Notes: generated from the sequence alone by a model not told the origin. Positions 16,467-24,427 are shown, counted from the stretch's first letter. The stretch: 25,079 nt of DNA from an uncultured Acetatifactor sp. (GCA_910586485.1 CAJUIA010000045.1:1-25079); one strand, 5' to 3'. Numbers and translations are program-made.

Positions 16467-16553
16467 CTATTCATCACTATCTAACCATTTGCATACATAG
16501 TAGGCTACTATGCTTGCCGTGACAGAGATGATAAACGATATGAAAAATTCCAC
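16467..16553 (-). CDS. Fst-like type I toxin peptide, module B
   Basis: A 28-residue peptide, MEFFISFIISVTASIVAYYV then CKWLDSDE: one hydrophobic helix and a short charged tail, the build of Fst/Ldr-type membrane toxins. It begins with GTG at 16553; the codon just before it in frame is TGA, so this start is fixed. AGGAAGGGGG (16562-16571) precedes it by 8 bases. Upstream is an extended -10 TGTTATAAT (16600-16608), and the leader can fold GTTACC/GGTAC (16572-16593), placing the C-rich GCCCC loop near the ribosome site. It lies convergent to an antisense RNA gene. The sister peptide at 24537 shares the pattern ME..IS..IS and the tail KWLD. Toxicity is inferred, not shown. Confidence 0.78.
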   Translation of the reverse strand: MEFFISFIISVTASIVAYYVCKWLDSDE

Positions 16554-16599
16554 TCAGTACACCCCCTTCCTGTACCAGTCTAGGGGCGGTAACATAAGA

Positions 16600-16608
16600 A
16601 TTATAACA
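16600..16608 (-). promoter_or_regulatory. Extended -10 promoter of toxin B mRNA
   Basis: On the minus strand TGTTATAAT, an extended -10 element with perfect TATAAT (16605-16600). No good -35 is found 17 bases upstream, as is common for TGn promoters. The resulting mRNA to the shared terminator would be about 210 nucleotides. Confidence 0.65.
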
Positions 16609-16661
16609 CATTTCGGAAAAACAGCATATGAATTTATGACGCATCTACAGGAAACTGCTTC

Positions 16662-16690
16662 TTGACAGATACCCCATCTGCTGGTACAGT
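16662..16690 (+). promoter_or_regulatory. Promoter of hisD
   Basis: Perfect -35 TTGACA (16662-16667), 17-bp spacer, -10 TACAGT (16685-16690). Transcription would start near 16697, giving a leader of about 165 bases before the hisD start. Confidence 0.7.
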
Positions 16691-16724
16691 AAGAATTGAT
16701 ATTAGGCGAAACGCTTGATCCACG

Positions 16725-16759
16725 CTTGTCAGGGAAAATTTCTCTGGCAGGCTTTTTTT
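16725..16759 (+). terminator. Intrinsic terminator inside the hisD leader
   Basis: CTTGTCAG (16725-16732) pairs with CTGGCAGG (16744-16751), and the inner GAAA/TTTC extends the stem; seven Ts follow at 16753-16759. It lies between the promoter and hisD, so it must be bypassed for expression. The upstream leader is about 28 bases, too short for a T box. ATTCCTGC (16760-16767) after the T run could pair with the GCAGG of the stem and compete. Confidence 0.7.
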
Positions 16760-16861
16760 ATTCCTGCAAATAAATATTATTTTGAAGCAGTCAGGAAATT
16801 CCCTATGGAGCAAGTGCTGCCTACAACATTTTCAGCAATTATAAAAAAGGAGAGGAAAACA

Positions 16862-18157
16862 ATGGTTACAATCAGCAAATTTGACGTTCAAAACCCCAGG
16901 TACATCAATCTTCTGAAAAGAAGAAGCAGTATTCCCCCAGAGGTGGAGACTACGGTCAGGGAGGTCCTGAAAAACGTAAAGGAAAAGGGAGACGAAGCGC
17001 TGAAGCTTTATATGAAAAAATTCGACGGCGTTGATCCCGACGAAATCGGCTTCTTTGTTTCCGACAGGGAATTTGCCGAGGCAAAGGAAAAGGTGTCCGC
17101 CGAATTTAAGGAGGCAGTTAAAAAGGCTTGTGACAACCTGTTCAAATTTCACAGCAGACAGCTTCCGGCAGGTTTTTCGGAAGCATATGAGGACGGCGTC
17201 GTACTTGAGCGCAGGTATACGCCGGTTGGCAGTGTTGCGGTTACCGTGCCCGGAAATATGGCGCCGCTGATTTCCACCCTGTATATGAATCTGGTCCCGG
17301 CAATCGTTGCCGGCGTTCCCAATCTGTACATACTGACAAAGCCGCGGGCTGACGGAACCATTGACGAACATTTATTATATGTGGCGGATTACCTGAAGGT
17401 AAGAAATTATTTGAAAATATCAGGCTCTCAGGGTCTGGCGGCTGTCGCTTACGGGACGGAGAGTATCCGCAAGGTGGATGCCATAGTCGGCCCCGGAAAT
17501 CATTATACGCAGATGGCTAAGAAGCTGTTGTTTGGCGAGGTGAAAATTGACTCTGTTGCCGGACCTTCCGAAATTGCAATTATTGCTGACAAAAATGCCA
17601 ATCCTGCCTTTATTGCCGCTGATCTGATGTCCCAGGCGGAGCATGGAACAGGCTTTGAAGCCAGCACGGCCTTTTGTCTGTCGGAGGCCCAGGCGCAGCA
17701 GATCAGGGAGGAAATCAATACCCTCTGCAAGGAAAACAATCTCACCGAGGCCACGAAAAAAACCTTTGAAAACTATGGTGATATTTTTGTGGTTGATTCT
17801 ATAGAAGAGGCGGTCAAAGCGGTAAATGAAATAGCGCCGGAGCATGTGGAGCTGCTGCTTAAGGATTATGAGGCGGTGCTTGACCGGCTGACCAATGCCG
17901 GTGCGGTATTTGTGGGGGAATACAGCACTGAGCCGGTGGGCGACTACTTCTGCGGTACAAACCACATTCTTCCCACCTGCGGCACCGCCAGATTTTCTTC
18001 GGGCATGTCGGTGGGGGAATATATGAGAGGCTACAGTGTCATTCGGTATACGGAGGCCGCCCTGAAAAAGAATGCGGACCATATTATTCGGCTTGCGGAA
18101 GCGGAAGGAATGAAGGCTCATGCGCTGGCGGTAAGGGTGAGGAAATTTATACCATAG
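16862..18157 (+). CDS. hisD: Histidinol dehydrogenase
   Basis: A 431-residue NAD-dependent, zinc-containing histidinol dehydrogenase (L-histidinol to L-histidine, last step of histidine synthesis). All active-site residues of the E. coli enzyme have counterparts: zinc ligands Q258 and H261 (SQAEHG), D361 (PVGDYF) and H420 (GMKAHA), and the catalytic pair E327-H328 (APEHVE). The NAD-site string VGPGNHYT is present. The start at 16862 follows AAAGGAGAGG; the in-frame ATG at 16715 lies inside the leader terminator region. No other his genes adjoin. Some stand-alone HisD homologues oxidise other amino- or sulfo-alcohols, so histidinol is the best but not the only substrate. Confidence 0.93.
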   Translation: MVTISKFDVQNPRYINLLKRRSSIPPEVETTVREVLKNVKEKGDEALKLYMKKFDGVDPDEIGFFVSDREFAEAKEKVSAEFKEAVKKACDNLFKFHSRQLPAGFSEAYEDGVVLERRYTPVGSVAVTVPGNMAPLISTLYMNLVPAIVAGVPNLYILTKPRADGTIDEHLLYVADYLKVRNYLKISGSQGLAAVAYGTESIRKVDAIVGPGNHYTQMAKKLLFGEVKIDSVAGPSEIAIIADKNANPAFIAADLMSQAEHGTGFEASTAFCLSEAQAQQIREEINTLCKENNLTEATKKTFENYGDIFVVDSIEEAVKAVNEIAPEHVELLLKDYEAVLDRLTNAGAVFVGEYSTEPVGDYFCGTNHILPTCGTARFSSGMSVGEYMRGYSVIRYTEAALKKNADHIIRLAEAEGMKAHALAVRVRKFIP

Positions 18158-18280
18158 GGATTGATTAAGAAAAAAGGATGTGATAACATAAACTCGACAG
18201 TTGAAAGCTCGTATCATTAAGACGCGAGAAAGGTGCATTGTTTTTTGTAAGGGCTTTTATCTAGTCCAGGAGGAAAAAAG

Positions 18281-20173
18281 ATGAAGAAACGTTTAATGTG
18301 TTTTATGCTGTCAGCAATATTACTGGTTGGAAGTGGTTTGAGTGTATCTGCGGCTCCGCAGAAAATGAAGGATGGGACCATTTTTGATCCGGAATACTAT
18401 GCGGAGCAGAATCCTGATGTGGTTGCGGCGATGGGAAAAGGAACGAAAGCGTTGTATAGGCATTACGTCAATCACGGTAAGGCGGAAGGCAGAAAGGCGA
18501 CTGCAGACAGTGAGGAAGATTTTGATGCGGCATTTTACGCAAGGACTTATCCGGATGTAGTGGCGGTATACGGAACAGATGCTGCTGCGCTTTATCGGCA
18601 TTATATTGATTATGGCAGAGCAGAGGGCAGAAGGCCGTCTGCCGACAGTACCGGAGCTGCTGTATTTGATGCGGCATTTTACGCAAAGACTTATCCGGAT
18701 GTAGTGGCGGTATACGGAACAGATGCGGCCGCACTTTATCGGCATTATGTCGATTTTGGCAAGGCAGAGGGCAGAAAGCCCTGTGCAGATAATGAGACGA
18801 GTGTGGCCACAGCTGCCGCCTCATCTGCAGCTGCGGCGGCACCTCAGGAAACTCCGAAACCGGGTGAAACACAACAGCCTCAGGAAACTCCGAAACCGGG
18901 TGAAACACAACAGCCTCAGGAAACTCCGAAACCGGAGGAACCGCAGCAACCGCAAGGACCAACGGAAAACATTCCCTCAACAGATCAGCTGCCTGCAGTA
19001 TCCAATAATGTAGATGCCCAAAACTATCGCTGGTATAATAACTACAACTGGAATTGGGCTGAAACGGTGAAGTCCTTTCTGTATGAGAACCAAAGCGGGG
19101 GACTCACGCGGGTGGAATATAACAACGGACAGATTGTGGTGGAGGATTATGATAATGATTTCAGACTCTGCGCAAGCCGGAATATTCCGGCGGAGCTGCC
19201 AATCTGGGGTGGTTTTTTCGCCGGGGAGAATTATAATTTTGTGATTTTCGGACAGGAAAACGAGTCCCAGGATGACAGCCGGGAAGTTGTTCGTGTCGTA
19301 AAATATTCCAAGACCTGGGAGCGTCTGGGACAGGCAAGCCTTTATGGCGCGAATACAACCGTGCCGTTCGATGCAGGTTCGCTCCGCTGTGCCGAGTATG
19401 GGGATTACTTGTATATTCGTACATGCCATGAAATGTATCAGTCTCCGGACGGACGTAATCATCAGGCAAATTTGACGCTTGCAGTATGTCAAAGTGAGAT
19501 GACGCTTACTGATTCCTACCACATTGTGATGAACAGCGGCGTAGGATATGTCAGCCATTCCTTTAATCAGTTTGTCCTTGTGGATCAGAATCAGAATATT
19601 GTCACTCTGGATCACGGCGATGCCTATCCACGCGGTATCGTGCTTATGCGGTATAACGACGCAAAGGCCGGCGGGGATAAATTTAGCGGAGAGGTTACGA
19701 GCAGCTTGCTGGTGACTTTTCCGGGGCAGACAGGTGACAACTACACCGGCGCTGCAGTAGGAGGTTTTGCGGAGACGGCGAGCGGCTATGTGACAGCATT
19801 TAATTATGACGGAATCGGCGGCGGAGGTACGCGTGAAATTTACATTGGTTATACTGCCAAAGATGGAATGAACTCAACGGTGAACAAGATTACGGAAGGT
19901 GGCGAAATGCGCACCCCCGTGCTTGTGTCCTCAGGGTTGGACGGGGGATTTCTTATGTGGAATGATGCCAACGGTACTTTCTACTATGCAAGATATGGTA
20001 ACGAGGGAGAGGTTGGCTCAATCGTTACGGTCGATGCGGCATTGTCCGACTGTCAGCCCATATGCCATGATGGGAAAATTGTTTGGTATGTTACCTCGAA
20101 TTCGGTTCCAAAGTTTTTTGAGTTGGATATGACTTCAGGAGAGATTACCGCGACAATAGCAAACGAGAGATAA
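18281..20173 (+). CDS. Secreted repeat protein with NPDV-type repeats and propeller-like domain
   Basis: A 630-residue exported protein. A signal peptide (MKKRLMCFMLSAILLVGSGL, cleavage probably after VSA near residue 25) is followed by three repeats of about 46-48 residues with the pattern FD..YYA..PDVV...G....LYRHY...GKAEGR, a motif common in cell-surface proteins of Lachnospiraceae. Next come an Ala-rich stretch, a Pro/Glu/Thr linker of three 12-residue units (QETPKPGETQQP), and a domain from about residue 245 to the end rich in aromatic beta-strand patterns, probably a beta-propeller. There is no sortase motif or S-layer domain, so it is secreted or held by the repeats. AGGAGG lies 7 bases before the start. 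A terminator follows at 20193. Ligand unknown. Confidence 0.85.
   Translation: MKKRLMCFMLSAILLVGSGLSVSAAPQKMKDGTIFDPEYYAEQNPDVVAAMGKGTKALYRHYVNHGKAEGRKATADSEEDFDAAFYARTYPDVVAVYGTDAAALYRHYIDYGRAEGRRPSADSTGAAVFDAAFYAKTYPDVVAVYGTDAAALYRHYVDFGKAEGRKPCADNETSVATAAASSAAAAAPQETPKPGETQQPQETPKPGETQQPQETPKPEEPQQPQGPTENIPSTDQLPAVSNNVDAQNYRWYNNYNWNWAETVKSFLYENQSGGLTRVEYNNGQIVVEDYDNDFRLCASRNIPAELPIWGGFFAGENYNFVIFGQENESQDDSREVVRVVKYSKTWERLGQASLYGANTTVPFDAGSLRCAEYGDYLYIRTCHEMYQSPDGRNHQANLTLAVCQSEMTLTDSYHIVMNSGVGYVSHSFNQFVLVDQNQNIVTLDHGDAYPRGIVLMRYNDAKAGGDKFSGEVTSSLLVTFPGQTGDNYTGAAVGGFAETASGYVTAFNYDGIGGGGTREIYIGYTAKDGMNSTVNKITEGGEMRTPVLVSSGLDGGFLMWNDANGTFYYARYGNEGEVGSIVTVDAALSDCQPICHDGKIVWYVTSNSVPKFFELDMTSGEITATIANER
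18383..18790 (+). repeat. Tandem surface-repeat units (138 and 144 bp)
   Basis: Units begin with TTTGAT at 18383, 18521 and 18665. The second and third are almost identical in DNA over about 120 bp, including synonymous sites, while the first is clearly diverged. This shows a recent duplication of one 144-bp unit. Confidence 0.9.
18845..18952 (+). repeat. Tandem 36-bp repeats of the Pro-rich linker
   Basis: Units at 18845-18880 and 18881-18916 are identical; the third (18917-18952) keeps the first half (CAGGAAACTCCGAAACCGG) and then diverges. Each unit codes QETPKPGETQQP, giving a flexible spacer whose length can vary in frame. Confidence 0.95.
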
Positions 20174-20192
20174 AATATTGGACTTGTTTTTT

Positions 20193-20267
20193 CTCCCCGG
20201 ACATATATCTTAACAATTCCGAACGACTTTGGAAGGCTGTTAAAAATATGTTTCGGGGGGGATTTTT
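20193..20267 (+). terminator. Long hairpin terminator after the surface protein
   Basis: The segment CTCCCCGGACATAT (from 20193) through TTAACA pairs imperfectly over about 22 bp with TGTTAAAAATATG-TTTCGGGGGG (20238-20260), and the loop contains a second stem (TTCC/GGAA). GATTTTTG follows. It is longer than a usual terminator and may also protect or isolate transcripts. Confidence 0.6.
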
Positions 20268-20409
20268 GTATCTGAATGGTACAGCGTGCAGGAGACGGTG
20301 AGGGAATTAGGGAGTAACGGCGATAGAGAGCTCTCCGGGGCAGCAGCAGATCTGCGCTGTGAATCATCGCTGGCTGCCGAAACAGCGAAAACCAGGGAGA
20401 TTGGCGGAG

Positions 20410-21114
20410 ATGAACGAATTTTTATACGAGACACATATGCACACCTCGGAGGCCAGTGCCTGCGCGGTGAACACTGGGGCGGAGATGGCCAGGGCTTATA
20501 AAAAGGCAGGCTATACAGGCATTATTATCACGGATCACTTCTTCTATGGGAATACGGCCGCGGACAGAAGACTTCCCTGGAAAGAGTGGGTGGAGCGTTT
20601 CTGTCTGGGCTACGAATATGCCAAAACGGAAGGGGAAGAAATCGGCCTGCAGGTCTTTTTTGGCTGGGAATCCGGGTATAACGGAACGGAGTTTCTGATT
20701 TACGGGCCGGACAAAAACTGGCTTCTGACGCATCCGGAGATCAGGGACGCCACGGTGGAAGAGCAGTTTAAGCTGGTGCATGAGGCCGGCGGCATCATCA
20801 GCCAGGCACATCCTTACAGGGAGGCTGACTATATCAAAGAGATCCGTACCTATCCGGACTTTGTGGATGCGGTGGAGGGCATCAATGCCAGCCATTCCAG
20901 CCGGGAAAAGAAAGAGCGGCACCCGGAGTATAATCACCGGGCGCTTGAATATGCGGGGGAGCATGGCCTGCCGCTGACGGCCGGCTCCGACCAGCACAGC
21001 ACCCATATGCTCTGGGGCGGGATGGTCTTTCCCCGGAAGCTTAAGGATATTTACGATTTCGGGCAGGCCGTGCTGAACAGGGAGGCGGTACGCCTGCTGG
21101 ACGGGATGGAATGA
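20410..21114 (+). CDS. PHP-domain phosphoesterase
   Basis: A 234-residue metal-dependent phosphoesterase of the PHP superfamily. The metal motifs are visible in order: ETHMHTSEASAC (HxH, residues 7-10), ITDHFF (about 40-44), GWESGY (about 80), SQAHPYR (about 137) and AGSDQHS (about 196). The fold family includes HisJ-type histidinol phosphatases, nucleotide phosphatases and polymerase-associated domains; this short form is not clearly any of them. The start at 20410 follows AGGGAG at 10 bases and places the first HxH motif close to the N-terminus as usual; an upstream in-frame ATG at 20359 lacks a site. Its end lies 2 bases from the end of the convergent LysR gene. Confidence 0.85.
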   Translation: MNEFLYETHMHTSEASACAVNTGAEMARAYKKAGYTGIIITDHFFYGNTAADRRLPWKEWVERFCLGYEYAKTEGEEIGLQVFFGWESGYNGTEFLIYGPDKNWLLTHPEIRDATVEEQFKLVHEAGGIISQAHPYREADYIKEIRTYPDFVDAVEGINASHSSREKKERHPEYNHRALEYAGEHGLPLTAGSDQHSTHMLWGGMVFPRKLKDIYDFGQAVLNREAVRLLDGME

Positions 21115-21116
21115 AA

Positions 21117-22034
21117 TTAATTACTCTTTTGTCCGATCACATATTTCCGGGCGGTTTCCTGATATATCTTTGTGATATTTTGCAGGACGTCCGTGTGGGA
21201 AAAGGTTTTGTGGTAAATGAGGTTGGTTTCACGGATCATGCTCAGGTTTTCGATGGGGAGAGCGGTAATTTTTCCTTTCCTCAGCTCGTCCATGCAGGCG
21301 CTTTTGGGCAGGATGGATACTCCCAGCTCCTTGCGGATTAAGTCCTTGATGGTGGCGATATTGTCTACCTCCATGGTGACGTCGAAGGCGTCAATGCTGT
21401 CGTCAATCCCCTCTAAGGTGGATTCAAAAAGGCTCCGGGTGGCGGAGGAAGAGGAGCGGAGAATCAGCCGCTCTTTTTTCAGCTCTGCAAGGGTTACCAG
21501 AGAATGCCTGGCCAGGGGGTTATTGTTGGACATGACGCAGACCAGGTAATCCGTATCCAGCATCAGGGCATTAAAGTTTAAGTTGGTATTTTTTCCGTCT
21601 ACAATCGCAATGTCTATTTCAAAATTTTCCAGCATGGTATAAAGTTTTTTTATGGTATCAGAGATAACTGTAATGCTTATGTTTGGGTTTTCATTGCTGT
21701 ATCTGGCAAGCACCTCGATCATCAGGTTACTTTCTGAGGTGTGGGTTACACCCACCCGGATTTTATTCAGGTCCCGCTTGGCATCTGCTATTTCTGCCCG
21801 CATCTGGGCATCCAGGGCCTTGATTCTTTTTGCGTATTTTACAATTATCTCCCCCTCCTTTGTCAGCATAAGTCCGTTCTTTTTGCGCACAAAGAGCTGT
21901 TCTCCGTAGGCCTTTTCCAGCTGGCTGATATGGTGGCTGACTGCAGGCTGGGTCAGGGAGAGGGCTTCCGCAGCCCGCGTAAAATTTTTTAATTCCGCAA
22001 CGGCCAGCAGGGTCTCAAACTTGGAATCAATCAT
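21117..22034 (-). CDS. LysR-family transcriptional regulator
   Basis: A 305-residue LysR regulator. The winged HTH (FETLLAVAELKNFTRAAEAL then SLTQPAVSHHISQLEKAYGE) covers residues 4-45, and the periplasmic-binding-like effector domain begins near residue 90 (KIRVGVTHTSES). The ATG at 22034 has AGGAGATATT just upstream. It is divergent from the cation antiporter gene across 203 bases, the classic layout for a LysR protein controlling its neighbour; promoters of the two appear to overlap. The effector is unknown. Confidence 0.93.
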   Translation of the reverse strand: MIDSKFETLLAVAELKNFTRAAEALSLTQPAVSHHISQLEKAYGEQLFVRKKNGLMLTKEGEIIVKYAKRIKALDAQMRAEIADAKRDLNKIRVGVTHTSESNLMIEVLARYSNENPNISITVISDTIKKLYTMLENFEIDIAIVDGKNTNLNFNALMLDTDYLVCVMSNNNPLARHSLVTLAELKKERLILRSSSSATRSLFESTLEGIDDSIDAFDVTMEVDNIATIKDLIRKELGVSILPKSACMDELRKGKITALPIENLSMIRETNLIYHKTFSHTDVLQNITKIYQETARKYVIGQKSN

Positions 22035-22095
22035 AATATCTCCTAAATCCATGCAAAAAATTTATAGTTATTTAAAAAAACATAATTTCACTTTA

Positions 22096-22125
22096 TTGTA
22101 AGGATAGTGTAACATATATTATATT
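22096..22125 (+). promoter_or_regulatory. Promoter of the antiporter-mgtC operon
   Basis: -35 TTGTAA (22096-22101), 18-bp spacer, -10 TATATT (22120-22125). The transcript would begin near 22132, exactly at the start of the structured leader. Confidence 0.55.
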
Positions 22126-22131
22126 ATGATT

Positions 22132-22200
22132 CAAGGATTATGGGGCGTGCCTCGCCGAAAAATTTACGGGGGTAATCCTTCGGTAAGGCGCGGAAGGTAT
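22132..22200 (+). ncRNA. Structured leader, candidate cation (Na+/Li+) riboswitch
   Basis: The leader upstream of a cation/proton antiporter has dense pairing potential. AAGGATTA (22133-22140) is exactly complementary to TAATCCTT (22173-22180). GCCT-CG-CCGAA (22149-22159) pairs with TTCGG-TA-AGGC (22179-22189), and TTAC/GTAA (22164-22167, 22172-22175) forms an inner stem. These pairings overlap and exclude one another, as in a switch. Several known riboswitch classes upstream of antiporters (DUF1646-motif Na+ sensors, nhaA-motif Li+ sensors) sit in this position; the resemblance is from memory and unverified. No U tract follows, so control would be at translation. Confidence 0.5.
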
Positions 22201-22237
22201 TTACAGTGTAACAGGATCATGGGGAGAGGGGAAAGAA

Positions 22238-23680
22238 ATGCTGGATTTCTTTTATGATAAGCTGCAGGATTCGTCAGGGGTAGCCGCCATTATTATTTCC
22301 GTGGCGTTTATGTTGTTTTCCGGGTATGCCATGACTCGGATCACCAAGAAGCTGCATCTGCCAAATGTAACGGCATACATAGTGGCGGGTATTTTGCTGG
22401 GGCCGTATTGCTTTAAGATTGTTCCGCCTGCCCTTGTGGAGGGAATGGATTTTATTGCCGACATTGCTCTGGCCTTTATTGCTTTTGGTACCGGAGAATT
22501 TTTCCGGGTTTCCGCATTGAAGAAAAACGGGCTGAAGGTGGTGGTCATTACGGTGCTGGAATCTCTTATGGCATCGGCTTTGATCTTTGTGGTTACCTTT
22601 TTCCTGCTGCATCTGGATCTGACCTTTTCCATTGTTTTGGCGGCACTGGCGGCGGCTACGGCTCCGGCCTCTACGGTGATGACCATACGACAGACAGGTG
22701 CAAAAGGGGACTTTGTGGATACCCTGCTGCAGGTGGTGGCGCTGGATGACGTGGTGGGGCTGATTGCCTATAGTATTGCGATTTCCGTAGCATTGGCGGC
22801 AAAGACGGGAAGATTCAGCGCCGTGAGCATCATACAGCCCATTCTGGTAAATTTTGGGGTGCTGCTGCTGGGAGGGTTGTTTGGAGGATTGATGAAGCTT
22901 CTGATGCCAAAGAAGCGTTCTACAGATAACCGTCTGATTATTTCCGTGGCTACCCTGTTTGCCTTCTGCGGGATCTGTGCCCTGCTGGACGTGTCGCCCC
23001 TGCTGGGCTGTATGTCCATGGGTATGGTTTATATTAATATTACGGAGGACGATAAACTGTTTAAGCAGCTGAATTATTTCAGCCCGCCTATTTTGCTGTT
23101 GTTCTTTGTCCGCTCCGGCTTGAGCTTTAAGCTGGATGCCATGGTGGACAGCTCTGTCTCCGTGGGAGCAGTTCCCCTGCTGGTGGTGGGGATCCTTTAT
23201 TTTCTGGTCCGCATTGTCGGCAAATATGCCGGGGCTTTTCTGGGGTGCCTGTTGGTAAAGAAAAAGAAGGAAGTGCGAAATTATTTGGGATTGGCGCTGA
23301 TTCCTCAGGCGGGAGTGGCCATCGGGCTTGCGGCTTTGGGGGCCAGGACATTAGGCGGGGAGACAGGCAGCGCCCTGCAGACAATTATTTTGGCTTCCAG
23401 TGTTTTATATGAGCTGATCGGCCCTGCCTGTGCAAAGCTTTCCCTGTATCTGTCAAAGTCTTATTCCGATGAACTGGAGGATCTGACGCCGGAGATCAAG
23501 GCGCCGCCGGAGGAAAAGCTGAGCGAGGTGGAGCTGCTGATTCAACGGATTCAGGCCATTCAAAAGGAACTGCCAAGGCATCAGAACACGCCGTCGGAGG
23601 AAGAGCTTGCGTTTACGGAGGCGGCGGAGGAGCAGTATGCCATACTGCGGCATTCTCATATGGCAGGCAGCAGATTTTAG
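22238..23680 (+). CDS. CPA2-family cation:proton antiporter
   Basis: A 480-residue membrane antiporter with about 12-13 helices, exchanging Na+ or K+ for H+. Family marks are YIVAGILLGPY near residue 50, TAPAST (about 147-152) and the ion-binding double aspartate ALDDVVG (D170, D171); a second half carries GLALIPQAGVAIGLA. A charged cytoplasmic tail of about 80 residues follows without an RCK/TrkA domain. AGAGGGGAAAG precedes the start. It is first in an operon with the MgtC-family gene 18 bases downstream and is preceded by the structured leader. The riboswitch-like context favours Na+ or Li+ over K+, as inference. Confidence 0.92.
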   Translation: MLDFFYDKLQDSSGVAAIIISVAFMLFSGYAMTRITKKLHLPNVTAYIVAGILLGPYCFKIVPPALVEGMDFIADIALAFIAFGTGEFFRVSALKKNGLKVVVITVLESLMASALIFVVTFFLLHLDLTFSIVLAALAAATAPASTVMTIRQTGAKGDFVDTLLQVVALDDVVGLIAYSIAISVALAAKTGRFSAVSIIQPILVNFGVLLLGGLFGGLMKLLMPKKRSTDNRLIISVATLFAFCGICALLDVSPLLGCMSMGMVYINITEDDKLFKQLNYFSPPILLLFFVRSGLSFKLDAMVDSSVSVGAVPLLVVGILYFLVRIVGKYAGAFLGCLLVKKKKEVRNYLGLALIPQAGVAIGLAALGARTLGGETGSALQTIILASSVLYELIGPACAKLSLYLSKSYSDELEDLTPEIKAPPEEKLSEVELLIQRIQAIQKELPRHQNTPSEEELAFTEAAEEQYAILRHSHMAGSRF

Positions 23681-23698
23681 AAAGGCATGGTTATTAGT

Positions 23699-24427
23699 AT
23701 GAACGAGATTATTTATGACCCGATAGCAAGGTGGCTGGGGGAATGGGCCAGCGACATTGGGATTGCTTCCGTGTGTCTGCGGCTGACGATGGCCGTTCTG
23801 CTGGCGGCGGTGATCGGCTGTGAGCGTGCCAGTAAACGGCACTCGGCGGGACTGCGGACCTTTATTCTGGTATCCTTTTCGGCGGCCCTTGTAATGCTGT
23901 TGGATTTGTTTTTGATGCAGGAGACTGCCGTGAAATTTCCCCTGCTGTCGGCGGCATCCGTAATCAGCACCGCCATGCTCAGCGGAAATTCCATTTTGTT
24001 CAGCTCAAGGAATCAGATCAAGGGGCTGACTACCTCTGCGGGGCTGGGAGCCTGCGGCATCATCGGACTGACTGCCGGGGCCGGTTTTTATACGGTGACC
24101 CTGATTTCCTTTTTGCTGCTGTTGTGTATTCTGACTTACCTGCCGGCGGTGGAGACGTATCTGAAAAACCGTTCCAATCATTTTGAAATTCATCTGGAGC
24201 TCAAGAGCAGGGAAAACCTGCAGGATTTTGTGACCACAATTCGCAGGCTGGGGCTGAGGATTGACGATATTGAGTCTAACAGTGCTTATCTGGGGTCTGG
24301 CTTAAGCGTGTATTCCGTGACCATCACCATTGCCAGTCAGGAGCTAAAGAAATACAAAACCCACAGTGAGATCATTGAGGCGCTTCGCTCTCTGGAGTAT
24401 ATTTATCATATAGAAGAGATGAATTAA
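23699..24427 (+). CDS. MgtC/SapB-family membrane protein
   Basis: A 242-residue protein with a five-helix MgtC domain (RLTMAVLLAAVIGCERASKR near residue 30, GLTTSAGLGACGIIGLTAG near 110) and a C-terminal ACT-like soluble domain (FEIHLELKSRENLQDFVTTI onward). MgtC proteins inhibit the F-type ATP synthase in Salmonella; roles elsewhere are unclear. Two starts are possible, ATG 23687 and ATG 23699. AAAGG at 23681 is too close to the first and rather far from the second; 23699 gives the usual family N-terminus MNEI. It shares a transcript with the antiporter, pointing to a joint role in ion or membrane-potential stress. Confidence 0.9.
   Translation: MNEIIYDPIARWLGEWASDIGIASVCLRLTMAVLLAAVIGCERASKRHSAGLRTFILVSFSAALVMLLDLFLMQETAVKFPLLSAASVISTAMLSGNSILFSSRNQIKGLTTSAGLGACGIIGLTAGAGFYTVTLISFLLLLCILTYLPAVETYLKNRSNHFEIHLELKSRENLQDFVTTIRRLGLRIDDIESNSAYLGSGLSVYSVTITIASQELKKYKTHSEIIEALRSLEYIYHIEEMN

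Noticed and set aside
16697..16760. T box or his leader peptide ahead of hisD
   Set aside because: The leader before the terminator is under 30 bases, with no T-box sequence and no run of His codons.
18845..18952. Possible CRISPR-like array
   Set aside because: The units are contiguous 36-bp in-frame coding repeats without spacers.
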